From positions 1 through 5,457 of the forward strand of contig JAISSE010000249.1 in assembly GCA_031273285.1 (NCBI GenBank): a DNA stretch of 5,457 nt, given 5' to 3'. Under the pieces are notes generated by a model, which saw only the letters and a program-made list of their open reading frames with translations, made no database searches and was not told the origin of the DNA. The translations under genes were made by a program, and so were the position numbers. This document shows, piece by piece, positions 1 through 5,457 of this stretch; the first letter of the stretch is position 1, and the number at the start of each line of letters is the position of its first letter. Source of the DNA: Prevotellaceae bacterium (lineage in GTDB: Bacteria > Bacteroidota > Bacteroidia > Bacteroidales > UBA932).

Positions 1-393
1 GTCTCGCCGTTTTCGTTGTCTTCCTACAAGGTTGAAGGTCATATATCGGAAATCAATCCCATGATAGACAAAAACGGAATGGTGCGGGTGAAAGCTACCA
101 TAAACAACAGGGATAATAAATTTTACGAAGGTATGAACGTGAGAATCAGGGTACAGCTTTTGCTTGGCAGGCAACTGGTCATCCCCAAGTCCGCTCTTGT
201 ACTTCGGACTAACAAAAAGGTCGTATTCAGGACTAACGGCGACAGAGCCGAATGGGTGTATGTACAGACGGCACAGGAAAATTCAGACAGTTATGTGATT
301 ACGGAGGGTTTGAACGAAGGCGATCATATCATTTATGAAGGAAATATAAATCTGGCTCACGATGCGCCGGTGATAGTCAGGAATGATGATTAA
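1..393 (+). CDS. RND efflux periplasmic adaptor (HlyD/MFP family), C-terminal part, 5' end outside window
   Basis: The frame is open from base 1 to the TAA at 391-393 and gives 130 residues with no true start, so the gene begins upstream of the window; the TTG at 16 is simply an internal Leu codon. The fragment reads as the end of the beta-barrel domain (about residues 8-53, with EINPMIDKNG and then YEGMNVRIRV, the family's usual 'G.V..I.P.ID..G' and 'PGM.V.V' patterns) followed by the membrane-proximal domain (about 57-127, with LVIPKSAL and ITEGLNEGDHIIYEG). These patterns are well known in AcrA/MexA-like adaptors. The lipoyl and coiled-coil hairpin regions and any signal peptide or lipid anchor would lie upstream and cannot be judged. 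The protein should sit in the periplasm and link the permease encoded 25 bases downstream to the TolC protein. The family call is firm; substrate and subfamily are unknown. Confidence 0.9.
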   Translation, partial: VSPFSLSSYKVEGHISEINPMIDKNGMVRVKATINNRDNKFYEGMNVRIRVQLLLGRQLVIPKSALVLRTNKKVVFRTNGDRAEWVYVQTAQENSDSYVITEGLNEGDHIIYEGNINLAHDAPVIVRNDD

Positions 394-418
394 AGATATA
401 ACAACATAAATTCAGCCC
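394..418 (+). promoter_or_regulatory. Short intergenic spacer and permease translation start region without Shine-Dalgarno
   Basis: The 25 bases between the adaptor stop and the permease ATG are A/T-rich and contain no GGAGG-like sequence at a useful distance. This is usual for Bacteroidota, where A-rich leaders replace the Shine-Dalgarno signal. There is no room for a terminator hairpin, and none is visible, which supports co-transcription of the two genes. The ATG at 419 is chosen because MFRYFIQRPT is the expected N-terminus of an RND permease, just ahead of the first membrane helix. Confidence 0.5.
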
Positions 419-3400
419 ATGTTTCGCTATTTCATTCAACGACCGACCTCTGTGATGATGGTATTTACGGCATTTTTCATACTGGGAATCATCACTTACA
501 TGAATATTCCCGTATCACTGTTGCCGGATATTGCCATTCCGGAGATTACCGTGCAGATTTCGGGACAAAATGCTTCTGCCCGCGAGCTGGAGAATACCAC
601 CGTACGCACTGTGCGTCAGCAGTTGATGCAGGTAAGCAAACTGCGCGATATTCGCAGAGAGACCCGCGACGGCAACGAAGTGATTTTCCTGAGTTTCGAA
701 TATGGCGCAAACACCGATTTGGCTTTTATCGAGGTGAATGAGAAGATTGACGCGGCGATGAATTATCTTCCGCGCGAGATTGAACGTCCGCGTGTAGTCA
801 AAGCCAGCGCAACGGATATCCCCGTTTTCAACCTGGATTTGACACTCCGTTCCGATATTAGTTTTGAACATACGGATGTGCCTGAATTTATTGAACTTAG
901 CGAGTTTGCCGAAACGGTTATACGTCGCCGATTCGAACAGTTGCCGCAGGTGGCAATGATTGATATTTCGGGAATGATGAAAAGGCAAATTCTTATTTCG
1001 CCCGACCGGACTTTGATGGAAGTCAGCGGGATAACTCTGTCGGATATCGAATCGGCGCTCAATAACAACAACGTGGAACCGGGAAACATGACCGTACGCG
1101 ACGGATATTACGAATACGTTATCCGAATATCCTCCATTCTCAGGACAATAGAGGATATTCGGAATATTTACATCCGCAAAAACGACCGTATCTATCAGCT
1201 CAAAGATTTTGCCAAAATAGAAACTGCTCCGGAAAAAGAGAAAGGGATGGCAATTTACAACGGCAAACGGGCGATTGTCCTTTCGGTAATAAAACAGTCG
1301 GAAGAAAACATGAGCAATATGCAAAAAGCCATGAATAAGGAAGTTGAACGATTCAGAAACGATTTTCCCGAAATAGAGTTCAATGTTACCCAGAATCAAA
1401 CCGAATTGCTGGATTACACTATTTCGAACCTGCAACAAAATCTGTTACTGGCTTTTATCTTCGTATTTCTGGTTTCGGTGATATTCCTCAAGGACGGCAG
1501 GTTATCCCTGATTATCGGTCTCGGACTTTTCGTGTCGCTGGTCATCAGTCTGCTTTTCTTCTATTTCTTCCATATTTCATTGAATGTAGTATCACTCACG
1601 GGTTTAATACTCGCTTCGGGTAATATGATTGATAATTCCATAGTTGTAGGCGACAATATCGGACAGCATCGACGGACACTGCCTTTACCCGAAGCATGTG
1701 CAACAGGGACGAAAGAAATCGCCATACCAATGCTAAGTTCCGCACTGACAAACATATCGGTATTTGCGCCCTTGATTTTCCTTAGCGGAATGGCAGGAGC
1801 CATATTTTTCGACCAGGCATTTTCCGTAACTGTCGGTCTGCTGGTTTCCTACATTACCGGAATCATCTTTATACCTGTGCTTTACAAAGTAATTTATTCG
1901 ATTAAACTGCCGGGCATATTCCGCAAAAAAACACCTTCGGCAACCATGCCTGCAAAAGAACAGAAGGACTCGTTTGCATTTCGACTGTATGATGCGGGAA
2001 TCAACTGGGTGTTTTCGCACAAAATACTGACTTTCACCGCGATGTTTTTGATGCTTCCTCTTTGTGCCTGGTTATTCCTGATTATTCCGAAAGAGAAAAT
2101 GCCGGATATCAATCAAAGTGATTTGCTGATAAAAATCGACTGGAATCAAAATGTTCATTTACAGGAAAATTATGAGCGCTGTCTGAAATTGTCCGAGATG
2201 CTTAGCCACATCACGGAAGAAAATTCCGCGCTGACCGGACAGCAGCAATTCCTGCTGAATCGGGAAAAAGAACAGACTTCAGCCGAATCCGAATTTTATG
2301 TACGGGCAAAAACGGCAAAAGAAATTCCTGCATTGAAAGAAAAGGTAACGGAATATGTTTCAGCCACATATCCCGATGCTTTAGTAACTTTTGCCCCTAT
2401 GGGGACAATATTCGAAAAAATCTTTTCAACCGGCGAAGCAGACCTCGTTGTCGAATATTATACTACTAACAGAGACAGGGACATAGACGCCAATATTATT
2501 CGCGATTTGGAGAAAAATGTCCGGACGGTAACAGGCGAGGAACCTGTGGGCAATTCGTTTCAGCATCAGCTGAATCTGCATGTCGACCGCGAAAAACTGC
2601 TGCTCTATAACATTTCGTACGATTTGATTACCCGAACATTACGCACGGCTTTCAAGGAAAACATGTTCGCGACACTGCGCTCTCAACAGCAATACCTGCC
2701 GATTATTCTGGGTGATGATGAAAAGACTGTTCAGGAGATTATTAACGAAACATTGATAGAAACATCGTCGAATGTCGACGGCAGCCGTAACAAGCTGGCT
2801 TTATCCACATTTGTATCCGTAACCCCGTCCGAAGACCTGAAAACAATCGTGGCGGGAAAAGCTGGAGAATATATCCCGTTTTATTATTACGAAACGGATA
2901 ATCCGGAAAAAATCATCGAAACGGTTTCGCAGGCAAATATCAAGGATACGGACTGGGAAGTGGATTTTTCGGGTACTTTCTTTTCCAATCAAAAAATGAT
3001 TAACGAAATGATTGTCATTCTGTTCATTTCCGTTTTGCTGATGTTTTTTATCCTGTCGTCGCAGTTCGAGAATTTCAAACAGCCGTTAATCATACTGTTT
3101 GAAATCCCGATTGATATAACGTTTGCTCTGGGACTGCTGATTGTTACCGGCAATTCGCTGAATCTCATGTCTGCCATAGGATTAGTGGTTACTTCGGGTA
3201 TTATTATCAACGACTCCATCCTGAAAGTGGACGTGATGAATCAACTCCGCAAGGAGGGATATTCCCTGATGAACGCCATTCACGAAGCCGGACGCCGACG
3301 TCTTAAAGCAATTATAATGACCAGTTTGACATCGATTGTCTGTATGGTTCCGTTACTGTTTACAAGTGATTTGGGGTCGCAGCTGGAAAAACCTCTGGCA

Positions 3401-3493
3401 ATAGCGACTATCGGCGGAATGATTATGGGAACGCCCGTCAGTCTGTTTGTCGTACCTATGGTTTACTGGTGGATATACAGGAAAAAGGATTGA
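419..3493 (+). CDS. RND efflux transporter permease subunit (AcrB/HAE-like), complete
   Basis: This is a complete 1024-residue inner-membrane pump, close to the usual length of about 1000-1050. It shows the duplicated RND layout. Helix 1 is at about 10-29, followed by a periplasmic loop of about 310 residues, then helices 2-6 (about 340-357, 363-384, 388-410, 434-457, 467-490). A cytoplasmic linker follows (about 493-535), then helix 7 (about 537-556), a second periplasmic loop of about 307 residues, and helices 8-12 (about 864-881, 889-908, 915-938, 965-982, 993-1016). The N-terminus MFRYFIQRPT and NIPVSLLPDIAIPEITV (29-45) are family hallmarks. Helix 4 carries GNMIDNSIVVGDN (401-413). By eye, D405 matches AcrB D407 but N406 replaces D408. 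In helix 10, NDSIL (931-935) puts N931 where AcrB has K940. In helix 11, R961 and T968 match AcrB R971 and T978. The protein should use proton antiport to drive export through the adaptor and the TolC protein encoded on either side. It lacks the DFG-type helix-4 motif I associate with heavy-metal CzcA/CusA pumps, so drugs, bile-like amphiphiles or metabolites are likelier substrates, but this is inference. Confidence 0.96.
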   Translation: MFRYFIQRPTSVMMVFTAFFILGIITYMNIPVSLLPDIAIPEITVQISGQNASARELENTTVRTVRQQLMQVSKLRDIRRETRDGNEVIFLSFEYGANTDLAFIEVNEKIDAAMNYLPREIERPRVVKASATDIPVFNLDLTLRSDISFEHTDVPEFIELSEFAETVIRRRFEQLPQVAMIDISGMMKRQILISPDRTLMEVSGITLSDIESALNNNNVEPGNMTVRDGYYEYVIRISSILRTIEDIRNIYIRKNDRIYQLKDFAKIETAPEKEKGMAIYNGKRAIVLSVIKQSEENMSNMQKAMNKEVERFRNDFPEIEFNVTQNQTELLDYTISNLQQNLLLAFIFVFLVSVIFLKDGRLSLIIGLGLFVSLVISLLFFYFFHISLNVVSLTGLILASGNMIDNSIVVGDNIGQHRRTLPLPEACATGTKEIAIPMLSSALTNISVFAPLIFLSGMAGAIFFDQAFSVTVGLLVSYITGIIFIPVLYKVIYSIKLPGIFRKKTPSATMPAKEQKDSFAFRLYDAGINWVFSHKILTFTAMFLMLPLCAWLFLIIPKEKMPDINQSDLLIKIDWNQNVHLQENYERCLKLSEMLSHITEENSALTGQQQFLLNREKEQTSAESEFYVRAKTAKEIPALKEKVTEYVSATYPDALVTFAPMGTIFEKIFSTGEADLVVEYYTTNRDRDIDANIIRDLEKNVRTVTGEEPVGNSFQHQLNLHVDREKLLLYNISYDLITRTLRTAFKENMFATLRSQQQYLPIILGDDEKTVQEIINETLIETSSNVDGSRNKLALSTFVSVTPSEDLKTIVAGKAGEYIPFYYYETDNPEKIIETVSQANIKDTDWEVDFSGTFFSNQKMINEMIVILFISVLLMFFILSSQFENFKQPLIILFEIPIDITFALGLLIVTGNSLNLMSAIGLVVTSGIIINDSILKVDVMNQLRKEGYSLMNAIHEAGRRRLKAIIMTSLTSIVCMVPLLFTSDLGSQLEKPLAIATIGGMIMGTPVSLFVVPMVYWWIYRKKD

Positions 3494-3508
3494 AAATTAA
3501 AAAATTAA
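3494..3508 (+). promoter_or_regulatory. A/T-only spacer and start region of the TolC gene
   Basis: The 15 bases between the permease TGA and the TolC ATG consist only of A and T, with no Shine-Dalgarno sequence. Such A-rich leaders are typical of Bacteroidota start sites. The short gap has no hairpin and implies co-transcription with the permease. A second in-frame ATG lies 6 bases into the gene (3515) and gives MNKIVLSV, an equally good signal-peptide start, so the true start could be either one. Confidence 0.5.
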
Positions 3509-4999
3509 ATGGATATGAATAAAATTGTCTTATCGGTACTGGTGATTTTCTTTTGGGGTAATATTTCCGCCCAATCGACAAAGAAATTCAATCTGACCGA
3601 ATCCATCGAAGTGGCTATCGACAGTTCGTTACAGGCATTTATGGCTCAAAACATGTATCTGTCAAATTATTGGGCATATCGTTCGTTCAGGGCGGCGCGT
3701 CTGCCTTCCCTGAATTTGCAGACAACTCCTCTGCAATATTACAGCGATTTCACCAGACGTTACGATTCGTATGAAAATATTGATGTTTACCGGCAGCAGC
3801 AATCGTTGTATTCATCCGGCAACCTTTCTATCCGTCAGAATTTTGACTTGACAGGAGGAACATTTTTCGTTGATTCGGAGCTGGGCTACATGCGCAATTT
3901 CGGCGACAACAGCTACTCGCAGTTTTCTTCCGTTCCGGTCAGAGTCGGTTATTCTCAATCGCTTTTCGGATTCAACAGTTTCAAATGGGAAAAGAAAATA
4001 GAACCGCTCAAATTCGAAAGGGCTAAAACACAGTTTCTTTATTCACGCGAAGAAATATCGGAACTGACCATACAGTATTTTTTCTCCCTGGCAATGGCGC
4101 AAATGGAATACGATATGGCTAAGGATAATGTCGCCTCGTCCGACACCCTGTACCGTATCGGGCAGGAGCGGCAAAAGATAGCTTCCATTTCCAACGCCGA
4201 TTTACTGACTCTCAGGCTGGATGTCGTAAATGCGCGTAATGCGCTCCAGAATGCGGAGATAGGTCTGAAACGTGCAATGTTCAATTTTGTATCATTTTTG
4301 AATATTGACAAGGAAACGACAGTGGAACTGGAACTTCCGGGCAGACCGGCGGACATACGTATATCTTCCGAACAGGCGCTCAAATATGCGCGGGCATATA
4401 ATCCCGATTTTCTCGGATATACGCAGGAAATGCACGAGGCGGAAAGAGAGGTGGACAGAACAACAAAAAGTTCGAATTTCGATGCAAGTTTCTCGGTCAG
4501 TATGGGGTTCAATCAGGTTGCGCCCAATTTTTCGGGAGCATACAGAAGTCCGCTGCAACAGAATGTAGTAAGCGTAGGGCTGAATATTCCTCTTGTGGAT
4601 TGGGGCGTCAGGAAAGGTCGCGCAAATATGGCGCGTAACAATCTTAATGTTACCAGAATATCCATACAGCAAAAAGAACAGAAACTCGAACAGGACGTGA
4701 TTATGACGGTCAGTGATTTCAACATCCAGCAGGATTTGATAAACAGTGCGGAAGAAGCGTTAAATCTGGCAACTATGGCATATAATGTTACCAAAGAAAG
4801 GTTTATCATCGGCAAAGCCGACCTGAACAGTCTGACTTTATCACTGAACCGGCAAAACAGCGCTCAACGCAATTATATTTCCGCCATAAGCACCTACTGG
4901 CAAAATTATTATAAACTGCGCAAACTCACTTTGTTCGATTTCATGAAACAGGAAGTGCTTGCCGAACAGTTCGATAAAGTCTGGAGTATAAAAAATTGA
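3509..4999 (+). CDS. TolC-family outer membrane efflux protein, complete, with signal peptide
   Basis: This 496-residue protein is of normal length for an outer-membrane factor of a tripartite pump. A Sec signal peptide is visible: K5, a hydrophobic core at 6-17, and a likely type I cleavage site after A21 (NISA|Q). No lipobox cysteine is present, so it is not a lipoprotein like OprM. The TolC tandem repeat can be followed. The first half has beta-strand material around 105-155, ending in VGYSQSLFGFNSFKWEKK (146-163), then long amphipathic helices (about 165-260). The second half begins at about 285 and repeats the pattern with strands around 324-336 and 352-366 (VVSVGLNIPLVDWGVRKG), then helices at about 367-475, including the common C-terminal RFIIGKADLNSL (431-442). 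The barrel strands end in the aromatic and basic residues expected at the outer membrane. It should form a trimeric channel that docks to the adaptor and permease encoded just upstream. As the last gene of the operon it is followed by a strong hairpin at 5039-5081. The family call is firm; the partner pump is inferred from gene order. Confidence 0.95.
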   Translation: MDMNKIVLSVLVIFFWGNISAQSTKKFNLTESIEVAIDSSLQAFMAQNMYLSNYWAYRSFRAARLPSLNLQTTPLQYYSDFTRRYDSYENIDVYRQQQSLYSSGNLSIRQNFDLTGGTFFVDSELGYMRNFGDNSYSQFSSVPVRVGYSQSLFGFNSFKWEKKIEPLKFERAKTQFLYSREEISELTIQYFFSLAMAQMEYDMAKDNVASSDTLYRIGQERQKIASISNADLLTLRLDVVNARNALQNAEIGLKRAMFNFVSFLNIDKETTVELELPGRPADIRISSEQALKYARAYNPDFLGYTQEMHEAEREVDRTTKSSNFDASFSVSMGFNQVAPNFSGAYRSPLQQNVVSVGLNIPLVDWGVRKGRANMARNNLNVTRISIQQKEQKLEQDVIMTVSDFNIQQDLINSAEEALNLATMAYNVTKERFIIGKADLNSLTLSLNRQNSAQRNYISAISTYWQNYYKLRKLTLFDFMKQEVLAEQFDKVWSIKN

Positions 5000-5038
5000 A
5001 TGTGCATCGAAAGCACGCGGATTATAAGGATTATATAA

Positions 5039-5081
5039 ATAGTGTCTGTCCGAAATAATATGGTTTTCGGACAGACACTAT
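5039..5081 (+). terminator. Perfect 17-bp inverted repeat after the operon, probable transcription terminator
   Basis: The arms at 5039-5055 (ATAGTGTCTGTCCGAAA) and 5065-5081 are exact reverse complements around a 9-base loop (5056-5064). The left arm starts 39 bases after the TolC stop codon, where the terminator of the efflux operon would be expected. The + strand after the stem is A-rich (ATAAGAAAAA), not T-rich, so this is not a textbook Rho-independent terminator. Read on the - strand, the stem is followed by ATTTATATAA, a slightly better U-rich tail, so it might serve a convergent gene or both directions. Alternatives are an mRNA 3'-end stabilising stem or a remnant of a mobile element end. 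Confidence 0.55.
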
Positions 5082-5344
5082 ATAAGAAAAATGACCTGTT
5101 TGTAATGGGCTTACATTTAGACAATATACTATTTTTTTAATTCTCCAAAAACGTAGAAGTTTTTGTCAATTTCAATTCCACATAGAAACCTGTAAATTCC
5201 ACGTAATTAGGGATAATTTATTGTAAGATTATCGAAATGATGGCTTCATACCGGGTTGCTATCAAATAGCATAAAAAAATTAGAATAATCCCAAAATGTC
5301 CATTAGAATATTTTTCCTTTTTTTGTTCCGATTTGTCAGGCTTG
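5082..5344. other. AT-rich intergenic region with no recognised gene
   Basis: This stretch has no open frame with protein-like sequence, no tRNA-like fold that I can recognise and no clear promoter. I looked for the Bacteroidota -7 pattern TAnnTTTG with an upstream TTTG and found no convincing pair. It contains T-runs at 5132-5138 and around 5309-5324, and a small 6-bp stem (5257-5262 with 5266-5271, loop CAA) that has no T-tail in either direction. It is probably the spacer between the efflux operon and the next gene beyond the right edge. Confidence 0.5.
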
Positions 5345-5457
5345 GGAGATTGCTTCCGGCTTCCTGCTTCGTACCTCGCAGTCGCCGTCGCAATGACGGA
5401 CAGCGTTGTGTTTTACCCGCCCTGTCGTCATTGCGAATTGCTCATTGTGAGGAACGA
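5345..5457. repeat. GC-richer palindromic interspersed repeat, cut by the right edge
   Basis: The core arms TCGCAATGACG (5388-5398) and CGTCATTGCGA (5426-5436) are exact reverse complements. The stem continues inward through ACAG (5400-5403) and CTGT (5422-5425) with G5399 bulged, leaving an 18-base loop. Further out, TCGTACCTCGCA (5369-5380) pairs imperfectly with TGTGAGGAACGA (5446-5457), 10 of 12 positions. The left flank AGATTGCTTCC (5348-5358) is the usual outer end of such elements, so the missing right end should read like GGAAGCAATCT. From general knowledge, repeats of the form GTCATTGCGAGGAACGAAGCAATC are scattered through intergenic DNA of many bacteria, Bacteroidota included. No transposase is visible, so it would be a non-autonomous palindromic or MITE-like element. 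Element class and boundaries are inferred. Confidence 0.7.

Noticed and set aside
16..18. TTG as a start codon for a short 125-residue protein
   Set aside because: The frame is open to base 1 and the sequence continues the adaptor beta-barrel domain, so this is an internal Leu codon of a truncated gene.
515..1438. A 307-residue open frame on the - strand inside the permease gene
   Set aside because: It lies fully opposite a strongly recognised RND gene. Its translation is rich in Phe, Arg and His without domain pattern, as expected of a reverse-frame shadow.
3488..3517. Possible internal promoter in the A/T-rich gap before the TolC gene
   Set aside because: The A/T composition is explained by the start region typical of Bacteroidota. 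No TTTG / TAnnTTTG pair with suitable spacing was found ahead of it.
5001..5017. Small stem GTGC (5002-5005) with GCAC (5013-5016) just after the TolC stop
   Set aside because: It has only four pairs with a seven-base loop and no T-run after it. It is too weak to call a terminator next to the far stronger stem at 5039-5081.
4909..5124. A 71-residue - strand open frame running through the 17-bp hairpin into the TolC gene
   Set aside because: It overlaps the end of a certain gene and a perfect inverted repeat, and its sequence is low in protein-like features. A chance frame is the simpler explanation.
5174..5310. Short direct repeats: AATTCCAC at 5174 and 5195, ATTAGAATA at 5279 and 5302, spaced 21 and 23 bases
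   Set aside because: The copies are 8-9 bases in AT-rich DNA with only two copies each and different sequences. The spacing recalls operator repeats on one DNA face, but chance is likely and no adjacent regulator gene is visible. They are not a CRISPR array.

Overview
The window holds the end of one gene and two complete genes of a tripartite RND efflux system, all on the + strand, followed by a non-coding tail of about 460 bases. The organism is most likely a member of the Bacteroidota, probably Bacteroidales-like. The reasons are the adaptor-permease-TolC gene order, the wording of the permease and TolC proteins (which match by memory the RND systems common in Bacteroides relatives), A-rich start regions with no Shine-Dalgarno sequence, and AT-rich intergenic DNA. 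This assignment rests on recall and pattern, not on a database search.

Layout: 1-393 is the C-terminal 130 residues of the periplasmic adaptor (HlyD/MFP family), cut by the left edge of the window. 419-3493 is the complete 1024-residue inner-membrane RND permease. 3509-4999 is the complete 496-residue TolC-family outer-membrane factor with a signal peptide. The gaps between the genes are 25 and 15 bases, so they almost certainly form one operon. The permease uses the proton gradient to move substrate, the adaptor bridges the periplasm, and the TolC protein forms the exit duct through the outer membrane. The substrate cannot be told from sequence alone.

After the operon, a perfect 17-bp inverted repeat (5039-5081) starts 39 bases past the TolC stop codon and is the best candidate for the operon terminator, although it has no T-tract. 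Next comes about 260 bases of AT-rich DNA with no gene or RNA that I can recognise. The window ends inside a more GC-rich palindromic interspersed repeat (about 5345 to beyond 5457) built on the core CGTCATTGCGA and its reverse complement.

I see no sign of a new biological system. The points most worth a second look are the altered proton-relay residues of the permease, the terminal palindromic repeat and the long hairpin without a T-tract.
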